From the NCBI GenBank assembly GCA_013115125.1, contig JABANN010000002.1:167522-231521 (forward strand): a DNA stretch of 64,000 nucleotides. Direction: 5' to 3'. The translations under genes and the position numbers were made by a program. The DNA comes from Perkinsus olseni. Taxonomy: Eukaryota; Perkinsozoa; Perkinsida. Below, in pieces: positions 53,794 to 64,000 of this stretch (its first letter is position 1; every line of letters begins with the position of its first letter). Under the pieces are notes generated by a model. It made no database searches, had not been told where the DNA came from, and saw only the letters and a list, made by a program, of their open reading frames with translations.

Positions 53794-54765
53794 TCATATA
53801 AAGACGGGGTCCAACGCTTCCACATGACGATCCTCAGTGAGAATCCAGAGGCCCCCATCATTCCGAACGAACATCCGCAGCAAGGCGGCCTCGGGTAGCG
53901 ACACACAGGTACGGACGGACTTCTGCTTGATGTCTATGACGAATACGGCGAGGGTATCGAGACCATCACAGTAGCCTACCGCGAAGCACAAAGCCCTTCT
54001 GTTATCGACGTCCAAGTCACCGTTTGATAGGTCCAACTTAGTCACCTCACCAAGTGGCTCTCCCAGAATTGAGAATACCGAGAGGGAGGAACTTACTGCC
54101 TTTTCCGTAGCTCGCTGCAGAATCAGAATTTGAGTCGCTTGCTCTTCGCCCTCATACAAACACAAGGTCTGCGCTGGACGATCTGCAAAGTCCAGGAAAG
54201 TGCTGATTGATCCATCAGGACCAATACGGATCACTGAGTCACCTCGCCATGATAGACCATAAAAACAGGCGTCCCGAGAGAAGACAGGGCGACTGATGTA
54301 ACTAAGTAGGTTTTGCCAAGAAACCCGAGATGGTTGTAGCTCCGCAGTAGAAACATTTTCCCCGCACTCCCAATCCGTGAACCGGCATGACCGTCCCGTG
54401 TTCTGCTCGACGCAAACGAGACCTCCGGCTGGAAAGTCAACCGCCAGACATAGCAGGAACCCGACGTTCAGGTTGTGATGCCGTAAACTCTCCCCGGATT
54501 GTCGCACCTCGAGCAGCCCGCATTGGTAACGTTTCCACCGTCTCAGTAGTAGAAGACCCGAGCCATCACGACGCTTGTGGTAGGGAGAGGCCTGAACGCC
54601 GATGGCCACTTTCTCCGGTTCAGAGAAGGCTGTCAGACAAGGTCGGGCAAATTCCCAGATGTCCGAGACGCAGTCTACAGGTATCAGCGGTAGATAGTGC
54701 TTGGCCAAGGTTTCAACAACTGTGAGGCAACGAGAATACTCGCTGGGGTACATAGAGAAAAGCAA
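53794..54765 (-). CDS. Propeller-like family, member 4
   Basis: 323 residues, ATG 54765, single exon. Same order of motifs as member 3: CLTVVETLAKHYLPL, IPVDCVSDIWEFARP, RDGSGLLLLRR, VEQNTGRSCRFTDWE, ACFYGLSWRGDSVIRIGPDG, LDVDNRRALCFAVGYCDG and FVRNDGGLWILTEDR. It is more diverged than the block A/B pair, so it comes from an older duplication. No damage is visible. Confidence 0.8.
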   Translation of the reverse strand: MLFSMYPSEYSRCLTVVETLAKHYLPLIPVDCVSDIWEFARPCLTAFSEPEKVAIGVQASPYHKRRDGSGLLLLRRWKRYQCGLLEVRQSGESLRHHNLNVGFLLCLAVDFPAGGLVCVEQNTGRSCRFTDWECGENVSTAELQPSRVSWQNLLSYISRPVFSRDACFYGLSWRGDSVIRIGPDGSISTFLDFADRPAQTLCLYEGEEQATQILILQRATEKAVSSSLSVFSILGEPLGEVTKLDLSNGDLDVDNRRALCFAVGYCDGLDTLAVFVIDIKQKSVRTCVSLPEAALLRMFVRNDGGLWILTEDRHVEALDPVFI

Positions 54766-55031
54766 CGTCCTGCAATGGAAGAGGACTACTCACTTTATTC
54801 GTCACTGGCTAGCTCAGTAACTCGAGGAGGAAGTGTTGACTCTCAAGTGCAGTTACTATAGTACCGCTTGACTGTCAAGCCTTGACACAATTTGGCCACC
54901 TACCCCCGCTGGGTTTCGCGCTATAACCATCACTTTGCATTGACAACACAGCATGAGAGACTTCTGAGTAATGATGACTGACAAACTAATAGCTTGCTAC
55001 TAATGGATGAGGACTCAACAACAACGACACA

Positions 55032-58000
55032 TTAAGAAGACTCAATGGAAGAGCTGCGATCCCCCACGGGATGATACTGTGGGAATCCCTCAGCCTTGGA
55101 AGCATCGTACAGCTTATTGTACTGGGGGTGGAAGGGCGACAGCGCTACAGCGACAAAATCAACCGGGACTGTATCCGTCGGAACAATGGCCACCGGTATC
55201 TGATGGAGAATCTTCTGCTCATCGTGAAGCACCGCACGACCTACCGCTGAGAAAAGCCTGACTGTCACTTTGCGCCCACGACGCTCATCATTGGGGTGCT
55301 CCCACTCGTAAACTGCCTGGCCGGTCCTATAGGAAACTGACGCAGGCTTGGTTAATAAACTCAGCTCCTCCGTCATGTGAGGACTTTGCTGCCCCTTGTA
55401 GAAAGGCAAAGTTACATTGTAGAATCTGAAGGGCTGATGGAGGCTGCTGTGCATGCGCTGGACTTACACTTGACATTCCTTGACGAATTTGGGGATATAA
55501 ACAGACAGGCTATTCTCCTTGATAGCAACAACAGTGCCGGTAGTGTAGTGAAGACTGTCTCTCGTGCGGAGATAAATACAGAAGAAAGTGATATCAAACT
55601 TCGTCTGAGCTTCACGACTCGACTTCTTCATCTCTGACAACAGCCATCGGGGGAAAACGGAATCACCAAGCATTCTTACTGTTGCACTCCTCGCATTGTG
55701 CTTCATGCTCCTGCGCCGTCATCTTCAGATTCCTCTTCTCGTTCGGTTGCAACTACACACGAACGATGATGTAAGATTCGTAAAGTCGGACAGCGGAGGC
55801 ACAAGCCGGCACAAACGGCTTCGAATGATCTGCCTACTAGGATCTGCAGTTGACGATGTACCATAACATCAGCATAACGACGAATGGGAGATGTGAAGTG
55901 AGTATAAAGTGGGAAGGCGAGGGCATAGTGAGACACGCTTCGACCATCTGACCCTTGGACGCCGTATCTGCACGACAGCCATGTTCCGAGCATTCGGCGA
56001 TCGATTTGAGTAGTTGCTGCTGCTTGCGCGGCAATGTGTAATGCTAACTTACTCCGCAGGGCGCATAGTCTTCATAACCATGTTCTCTATTGAGAGGCCT
56101 GCCTCAGGCGTGAGCTCCTTCTTGACGTTAGTCAGTGCCTTGAAAACCAGACCGCTATCCCCACCATCACCAGCGCACCACACGGTCTTGGGTATACCTG
56201 AATTGAGCAGCATAAACAGTAACACCCGAAAAATGGGATTTTGGTGTTACGTAAGTCTTCGAGCAGCAACTTGGTGATCTTCTCGAAACCTTCCTTGATC
56301 GGTCTGTCGTGGTGTCGCAGCACGGCAATCTCTCTCATCTTCTCGTCCTTGTTGTTAGCAATGGCAGTAGCAACACAACGGTTGGCAGCCAGCATCAACT
56401 GCAGAATAGATAGGGCTGAGCCGGGAATCGAACCCGGGACCTCGCGCACCCGAAGCGCGAATCATACCACTAGACCACACAGCCACAATACTAAACAACT
56501 ATCGCCCCGGGTCCCTCTCCCTCTTCACCTCTTCGATGAGCCAGTGACTCGGCGTGTGCGACTCCAAGCCGTACCCGATAGGCAGGTTGGTCTCCGGATC
56601 CATCTTAAACAACAGCTTGTGCTTATCGATCTTCACCGAGCCATCCTCAAAGAAGCGATTCACTCGGACCTGACGCCGGACAAGCACCAATCAACAACAA
56701 CCACCAAACAGTTGACCAACTACTTTCTTGCAGACCGCGTAGAGCAGATGAAGATCGCTCTCCACATCCTCCCAAGTATGGCCGTCGGTTACGGGCGGCC
56801 TGAGGGAGACACACTTCGGGCCTGGCCACCACCCGTCGCAATCGCCTACTGTTGGGCCAGAGGTTTCCCATCAAGGACGTCCTGAACTTCATCGTAGTTG
56901 AATCGACAGCAAGATTTAATAGCCGATTTACAGAACTTCGGACCAGAGGCGCAAGTGAACTGAATGCACATGCGTGAGGATCATACCAAAACTCCCCCAA
57001 ATTATGTACATTATTGCCGTCATCGATGCCAATTATCCTTCCCGTATCAACATTGATTCGGAAAGTGGCCGTGAAGGTGAGTTTATGCTCAGCCGGGTTC
57101 AGACTGCACAGCTTCGCACAGAGCCCTTCCGGCAGCATCGGGAACATCTAAAAAGAAGACACGGAAACTTCGCTCCGCTGCTATCGTGTGAAGGCCAATA
57201 GTGACCGATACTGAAGCCAACGGTGAGATCATGGCCAGCGCACAGCGCTGGCTTCCACAGACCCCACACGGTTGATTTCGGGGCGCGCGCGAATTCCAGG
57301 GATAGCGTCAGATAATCTTCGACGTACCCTGTGGCAAAGATAGACAGACGTACACCTCTTCTGAGCCTCCTGATCCACCGCTGACCCTGAGCCGAACAAA
57401 TCAATCCGAGCTATTTTGGATCTTCCTCGCTTCAACCTCAGATATTACCTTGCTTCACATAGTGAGCGACGTCAGCGATATGAACCCCGATCTCAACCGT
57501 ATTCTCGTCTATCACATCAATGCTGACAGCATCATCCTGCAAGAGATATTCCCTCCAACATCAAGCCATGGTATCATACCAGATCTCGAGCTGTCGCGGG
57601 GTCCACAGTAAAGATACGCTTCTTCGTGAGATCCCGTCTAGAACCCCCAAGCCGCATCTCTCTTCTGTACTCAGCCTCAGCATTGGCCACCATCCGGTCC
57701 ACCTGATCATCGCCTGATTCTCTCACGCTTCGCCACGAATCGACCGGATCCCAACAGGCTCCAGGGTAAGGTGCAAAGGTCCGTCAGGAGTGAAGTCAGA
57801 AATTGCCAAAAATGGTCATCAGAAACGAACGCGTAGAAGACGTTCCAGACCTCATCTTAATGTGAGTACTTATTCCTACCGGAAGCTAGGGAAAAAGAGC
57901 CGTCCTCACTACAGATGACATCTCGGAGTCCAGGCGAGTGTACAGAGAGAGCCCGGCGGGGTGCGATGAACTTCTATCACGGCAATGACGCTACCCGTTT

Positions 58001-60340
58001 CGAGCTCTACACGAAGGACAAATTTCGCGAAAAGCTGTGGCTATATGAACAAAGTATGGTTGAGCCTAACGAAGGCGTCGGACTGTGATCGTAAAAACCA
58101 AAGACTATTGCAACTTTCTACCGATCGTATTCTTGTTCTAAGCTAGACGAAGCCAATATAACTTCGCGCGGTTCCTCCTTGGCATCAGTGCGATGGAAAA
58201 CTCGTACTACCCGTACTACCTCGTCGTAGACTTGTCGGCTGAAGTCTGCAGCATGGTGCTCGAGATTAGCCTCCTCAAGACAAGCCGCCGTCTCTGCAGC
58301 CAAGTCCCCAGCACTTCCGAAAGGCTTTCCAGCCAACCTGATATACGCGCATACTCATACCACACCTCTCACAACTCCTACCTCCCCAATGGCAACACCG
58401 AGTTGGTTCCCCATTTGAGCATCTGCACCGGTATCATCACTCGACCGTTCAGTGGGCCCGGCAGGCGCAGGACACGAGAGACAACATCATTAATCTACGT
58501 TTAACACACCCTTCCTCGTCAACGATCTGGTAGACGAGTGGTATTAGACCCACCTGAATGAGCATCCAAGGCAATCTCTTATTCATTGGCTTAGCTCGAA
58601 TGAACTTGTCTCCCGGCTGCACCATGGAGGTGAGGGGATCGGCATCTGAAGCGCAGAACTCAGAAGCGATACATTCATGGCGGCATCCAGATGCAAATGC
58701 CTAGACAAGATACGCTTCATAGTGAAACCGTTACGATACCCAGAATATCTTAGCTCGATCCTAGGTAAGAACGAGAGAGGAAGATTCACTCACACCATCC
58801 GTGTCGCGTACGAAGGCAACCGTTCGCCAAAACAAGTACACGTCTATGCGGCAACACGGCATCTTCCACTGTGTGACGAGCATGTGCCGGAAAAGACTTC
58901 CGAGCTCCCCATACGGCTAGCTCAACCCCCTGTTATCATTACCAATGGCACCATCCAGAGGATCTCCGCCCCCTCCTGTCTTGTTAGCTTCTAACGTGCA
59001 TACAAACCTATCATGACATCCCTCACTAGCATGACAACAGCAGCAGCGGGCCCTCCTACGGATGCTTATTCCAGCACTTCTTCGACACGTACACCACCAC
59101 TGCCGTCCGGAAGCACTCGGTCGTTCTTTCTTTCGCGCCGTCATCAGACTCTTCCGAGCTCTCATGCATAACGGCGTCCTCGTCACGGCCCTCACACTTC
59201 GCCAAACGTCTGAGTCGCGCGCCACGAAATTACAGATCGGTTGAAGTGCTCTCCATTAGATAATAAACCCCGTAGACCATGCGGTGCCAACACGAAAAAG
59301 GATATTAACAACTGCCGGGATCGAACCCGGGACCTCGAAACCTACTTGATATCGGCTCGAGTGGGCACGAGATCGTCCTCGTCACTGGATGAGGATGATG
59401 TACTGGAGCTTCGCCCTCGAGCGTTGCCCTTCTTATTCTTATTAAAATCCTTGAATTCGGGTGCGATACGGATCTGCATACCGCTCGTCTTCGATACCTG
59501 TTAAACGAGAGCTCAGGCAGTAGAAATCCGAAGTTTCGGTACATTTTCTCACTATGAGCATAACTTCTTGGGGGCAATTTTATGCTACCATACCGACCAC
59601 AACTAACTGGTGCAAATGCCAACAATTGAAGCGAACAGAGGGGCGAGCATAGCGAATCGCCGACGGAAAGCAAACTGCATTTGGTGATTTCGATGATATT
59701 CTCGCAGTGACTGATCGTCGAATGGTTTTGGGATAGCATTAACAATGATAAAGGGACCCAATTCGCCTTACCCATTGCTCCAGAGGGTTCAAACGCACCA
59801 CTACTTCGTCTCCATGTATGGCTCTGTTGCGGTCGAACTTCCCTTTTATGAGAATGTCTACATTACTCTTACTGAGAAGGACATCACTCAGGAGTTATTC
59901 ACAATTCGCCTTCGGCCTCCCAAAGCTTCCAATGAGCCCAGACGCTGTAGAAAACCCCCGCCGGGAATGCCGTGCCCTTTCTACTCATCCACGTCTCTGG
60001 TTCGATCCGGTCTGACTCGTACAAATGCGTCGTTCGGGGTCTGTTGAACTACCTGATACGAGACGCGTTACTCGAACCCGATACTTCCCGGTAGTCAAAC
60101 ATGATCCTTGACCACCAGCCCACTTCCCCATACTACTTGAAGAAGGCCCGAAATCAAGGACCCGTCTGCTAGACCTGCTTCAGCTTCCTCCCTGGTGATA
60201 TACTCCGGGTACGGTGGACGTGACATATCCTCCAACAATCGGGAGATAATACAATTACTAAATCCGATACCAAAACATCCGCAACTCCTCCATCAGGTGG
60301 GAAGATATTGGACACTCCTGAGTCGCCTTCACGATTCCGA
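55032..60340 (-). CDS. RNase II-family 3'-5' exoribonuclease, DIS3L2/SSD1-like
   Basis: Exons in phase include 60137-60229 ([17 protein letters not shown]), 59985-60052, 59772-59871 (CSD1: [12 protein letters not shown]), 59346-59497, 58554-58660, 58382-58494, 58220-58337, 57580-57702, 57449-57536, 57328-57410, 57010-57147, 56850-56959, 56724-56799, 56529-56669, 56251-56398, 56053-56197, 55817-55967, 55680-55752, 55468-55633 and 55032-55425. The RNB active site spans an intron: [11 protein letters not shown] then DDAVSID, followed by [14 protein letters not shown]. Later motifs are [24 protein letters not shown] and [21 protein letters not shown]. The C-terminus has an S1-like [19 protein letters not shown]. 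No PIN domain is visible, so DIS3L2 (cytoplasmic, exosome-independent decay) fits better than DIS3. The N-terminal limit is uncertain. One intron holds tRNA-Pro. Confidence 0.85.
56413..56484 (-). tRNA. tRNA-Pro (CGG)
   Basis: 72 nt on minus, starting GGCTGTGTGGTCTAGTGG. Box A is TGGTCTAGTGG and box B is GGTTCGATTCC. The anticodon loop reads TTCGGGT, giving CGG. Anticodon stem and T-stem are fully paired. The acceptor stem pairs except for one U-U at position 6:67. It lies inside the 130-nt intron 56399-56528 of the DIS3L2-like gene, same strand, between the donor after HWLIEE and the acceptor before LMLAANR. Confidence 0.9.
59308..59333 (-). other. tRNA T-arm / box B-like remnant in an intron
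   Basis: On minus, GGTCCCGGGTTCGATCCCGG, a perfect T-stem and loop, in the DIS3L2-like intron just after the exon 59346-59497. No D-arm or acceptor partner was found. Confidence 0.5.
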
Positions 60341-61481
60341 ACGAAAAATAGAAAAATACGGAATACAGATGCACAGCACCGTACCGTCAACAAGTGAACC
60401 ACTGAGAAATTATGTGTAATGGTAGTATCGTCCTTCGAGTAAAGACGAGCCCCCTCACTACTGCTCCCCCTAGAACGTTTTATCCTCACTGAACACAACA
60501 ATACCGACTACGTAAACTGTTCTTAGATGCTTCCCTTGATACAGTTGAATTACCATGTGTCTCATCAGGCGCCCTGGATCGACCTGTCCTCTGTCGTCGC
60601 TTTCGGTCCAACGGAGGACCTGGACTCCCCGCAGACTAGTAAGCATCGGGAAGGTTGGTTGGTGAACGATTACTGTGCCGGCCACTGGCCGGCGGCCAGC
60701 CGTCAAAAAAACGACGGCGTCACCGTCGTCAAACGCGTAAATCTGCCCGGAAAGTCTCCATCATCATCATCATCATCATCCTCCGGGGTATTTTGAACCA
60801 GGGCCCTCGCGAAGATAGACCTAACTCTTTCCCCACTGCACCATTATTCGTGTTAAACTTCGAAAAACGTATGAGCTCCACAAGCCTGAACGCAGCATAC
60901 GATTGATACTCGCCTCCATACCAGCCAAGCGCGGGGCGTCGAAACACCGCTTAAAAATAGAGCGGAAGAGCTCCTCTATCGAATCAGACCGGCGAGAGCA
61001 TCTTCCTCTATCATCCTTCGTGTAACCTTTAACATCGCGACAGCTCCGCGGCTGATGAAAAAATCAAACGTCGCTCGCCGAATCTTGCTACCTTGGAGTT
61101 TCTCAACGGAAATGCGTCATTACGTCATGCGTCAAAAGTGAGTCATTACGGGCGCTAGACATCGTTATTCGTCACCGCCTCCTCTCCTGTGCCATATGCT
61201 CTTTTGCACTCGCTGATTACTGTCCATGCAAGGTCGGCGATTGCCATTTTCGGCACATATACTCCCAACGGCCCTTTGTCGTGAACAGGGGAGCAATGCA
61301 ACGATTCTGAAGTTTGGTATCGTCGCTTTGATTGAATTCTGAATTTTGCGAAAAAATGGAGTCCAGGATCTGTTCATAACGTGAGTAGGTCGTTGAACTA
61401 ACTCGTGGGCTGGTGGAAGCGATAAATCTGCGAAGGAATCAGTACGCTCAGTTTTCCCCATTTCGAAGTTAACTGCCCAAA
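60341..61481. other. Upstream region of DIS3L2-like gene and MIPS promoter
   Basis: Minus-strand open segments occur at about 60560-60740 (DDGDAVVFLTAG, RGVQVLRWTESDD) and 60830-60990. They look exonic and may be N-terminal exons of the DIS3L2-like gene or of a separate gene, but I could not phase them. The 61.15-61.48 kb part has no coding signal and should contain the promoter of inositol-3-phosphate synthase. Confidence 0.4.
60758..60781. repeat. (CAT)n microsatellite
   Basis: Seven to eight consecutive CAT units, read as Met codons on the minus strand. Probably intronic. Confidence 0.85.
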
Positions 61482-63017
61482 ATGGCGGTCCATTGCCCCT
61501 CCTTCACTGTCGACTCGCCCAACGTAGTGTACACTGACACTCACATCGAGGCCTCCTACGACTACCACACCACCGACATCTCTCAGTCCAGCGACGGCCA
61601 ATGGGTGGTCAAGCCTAGAACGGTCAAGTACAACTTCGAGACTGACAGAAGAGTGCCCAAGCTCGGTGTGATGCTGGTCGGTTGGGGCGGCAACAACGGC
61701 ACCACTGTTACTGCCGGAATCTTGGCCAACAAGCACGCTGTGACTTGGGAGACCAAGGAAGGTGTCCAGCACCCTAACTACTACGGTTCGGTTACTCAAG
61801 CCTCTGTCGTACGTCTCGGCAACGTAAACGGCAAGGAGGTGTACTCCCCTATGACTAAGGTGGTCCCTATGGTCGACCCCAACGACGTTGTGCTGGGCGG
61901 TTGGGACATCAGTGGCCTCAACATGCACGCTGCGATGAAGCGGGCGAAGGTCTTGCCGTACGACCTTCAGAGCAAGCTCAAACCGATGATGGAGAAAATG
62001 GTACCGTTGCCAGGAATATATGACCCGGCTTTCATCGCGGCCAACCAGGAGGACCGGGCTGATAATACCATCCCAAAAACGATGACGAAGCGTGAACAGA
62101 TAGATCGGGTCAAGCAGGACATTCGTGACTTCAAGGAGGCCAATGGGTGCGACAAAATTGTTGTTCTTTGGACGGCCAACACTGAACGCTACGCTGATGT
62201 CATTCCTGGTGTTAACACGACCAAGGCTGAGCTGATGGCCTCGGTGTGCCGCAACGAATCCGAGGTCGCCCCTAGCACTCTGTACTGTATTGCCTGCTTG
62301 GAGGAAGGCGTTCCCTTCGTGAACGGCTCCCCTCAGAACACCTACGTCCCTGGTCTCAAGGAGCTTGCTGAGAGTCTCCCGGGCGCGGTCATTGCTGGCG
62401 ATGATTTCAAGTCCGGCCAGACCAAGATGAAGTCTGTTTTGGTCGACTTTCTGATAGGCGCAGGTCTGAAGCCCACGTCCATCGTCAGCTACAACCACCT
62501 CGGTAACAATGACGGCAAGAATCTATCGGCTCCTCAGTGTTTCCGCTCGAAGGAGATTTCCAAGTCTGATGTTGTGAATGACATGGTGAACAGCAACGCC
62601 TTGCTGTACAACAAGACTGAGCACCCCGACCATTGTGTTGTCATCAAGTACGTCCCCGCTGTTGGCGATTCTAAGCGCGCTATGGACGAGTACACTTCAC
62701 AGATTTTCATGAACGGTCTCAACACTATTGTCATGCACAACACGTGCGAGGACTCCCTTCTCGCCGCTCCTTTGATCATCGACCTCGTCCTCTTGGCTGA
62801 GCTAGTGACACGCATCAAGCTCGCCAAGGACGGAGAGGAACTTCGTGGGATGCATCCATTCGCTGTTATTCTGAGCTACTTGACGAAGGCTCCCTTGGTT
62901 CCCGATGGAACGCCGTGCATTAATTCGCTTGCCAAGCAGCGTGCTATGCTAGAGAATGTCCTGAAGGCCTGCGTTGGCCTGCCTCCTGACAACAACATGC
63001 TGCTGGAGTTCAAGTAG
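61482..63017 (+). CDS. INO1: Inositol-3-phosphate synthase
   Basis: 511 residues, single exon, ATG 61482 to TAG 63015. The enzyme converts glucose 6-phosphate to 1L-myo-inositol 1-phosphate with NAD+, the first step of inositol synthesis, in the cytosol. NAD-binding GWGGNNGTT is at residues 67-75. The other family signatures follow in order: [30 protein letters not shown] and the catalytic-domain LDL-like end with [13 protein letters not shown] spacing ([14 protein letters not shown]). Length is that of the eukaryotic family (about 510). Codon choice favours C-ending codons, as in a highly expressed gene, unlike the neighbours. The 366-codon minus frame 61398-62498 is its shadow. Confidence 0.97.
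   Translation: MAVHCPSFTVDSPNVVYTDTHIEASYDYHTTDISQSSDGQWVVKPRTVKYNFETDRRVPKLGVMLVGWGGNNGTTVTAGILANKHAVTWETKEGVQHPNYYGSVTQASVVRLGNVNGKEVYSPMTKVVPMVDPNDVVLGGWDISGLNMHAAMKRAKVLPYDLQSKLKPMMEKMVPLPGIYDPAFIAANQEDRADNTIPKTMTKREQIDRVKQDIRDFKEANGCDKIVVLWTANTERYADVIPGVNTTKAELMASVCRNESEVAPSTLYCIACLEEGVPFVNGSPQNTYVPGLKELAESLPGAVIAGDDFKSGQTKMKSVLVDFLIGAGLKPTSIVSYNHLGNNDGKNLSAPQCFRSKEISKSDVVNDMVNSNALLYNKTEHPDHCVVIKYVPAVGDSKRAMDEYTSQIFMNGLNTIVMHNTCEDSLLAAPLIIDLVLLAELVTRIKLAKDGEELRGMHPFAVILSYLTKAPLVPDGTPCINSLAKQRAMLENVLKACVGLPPDNNMLLEFK

Positions 63018-64000
<983 letters not shown>

Noticed and set aside
61398-62498. 366-codon minus-strand open frame over MIPS
   Set aside because: Antisense shadow of a clearly identified enzyme gene with C-ending codons, which often leave the antisense frame open.

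Overview
The window is nuclear DNA of an intron-rich protist. The best guess is an alveolate of the Perkinsus type, but that is inference. It rests on moderate GC, very short GT-AG introns (many of 44-56 nt), close packing of genes on both strands, and conserved eukaryotic genes (RRP41, DIS3L2-type RNase, TMEM128, endo-alpha-mannosidase, inositol-phosphate synthase, GAPDH) mixed with families I do not recognise outside one lineage. Most conserved genes are split into many small exons, so I built their models by hand from conserved motifs, GT/AG boundaries and reading phase. Exon ends are reasoned, not computed.

Layout. 1-9 kb: the 3' end of an unknown gene, a four-exon TMEM128-like gene, a nine-exon coiled-coil gene and a HAD pyrimidine 5'-nucleotidase. 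9.9-14.5 kb: a coiled-coil/RING E3 ligase in about twenty small exons. 15.7-23.5 kb: a head-to-tail array of seven membrane-anchored RING-H2 genes, two of them with tandemly duplicated 3' ends. 24-29 kb: a small type I membrane protein and a 943-residue unknown protein. 29.4-32.4 kb: RNA exosome subunit RRP41. 33-36 kb: plus-strand multi-exon genes of unknown role. 35.8-37.9 kb: a member of a repeated WD-less, possibly propeller-like family, then a secreted esterase. 38.2-39.2 kb: a large inverted satellite.

39.35-50.7 kb holds two copies (A and B) of a block carrying a GH99 endo-alpha-mannosidase gene and a propeller-like gene. A secreted repeat-protein gene lies between the blocks. In block A the mannosidase is open and the propeller-like gene is broken. 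In block B the mannosidase has a nonsense codon and the propeller-like gene is open. A small MITE-like element sits in block B only, and its sister copy lies just upstream of the TMEM128-like start codon. 53.8-54.8 kb carries another propeller-like paralogue. 55-60.4 kb holds a DIS3L2/SSD1-type exoribonuclease with a tRNA-Pro(CGG) gene inside one intron. The window ends with intron-free inositol-3-phosphate synthase and the 5' end of GAPDH.

Two functional themes recur. One is RNA decay (RRP41 and the RNase II family enzyme). The other is ubiquitin ligation at membranes (seven RING-H2 proteins plus the coiled-coil RING protein). No operons, CRISPR arrays or prokaryotic mobile elements are present.
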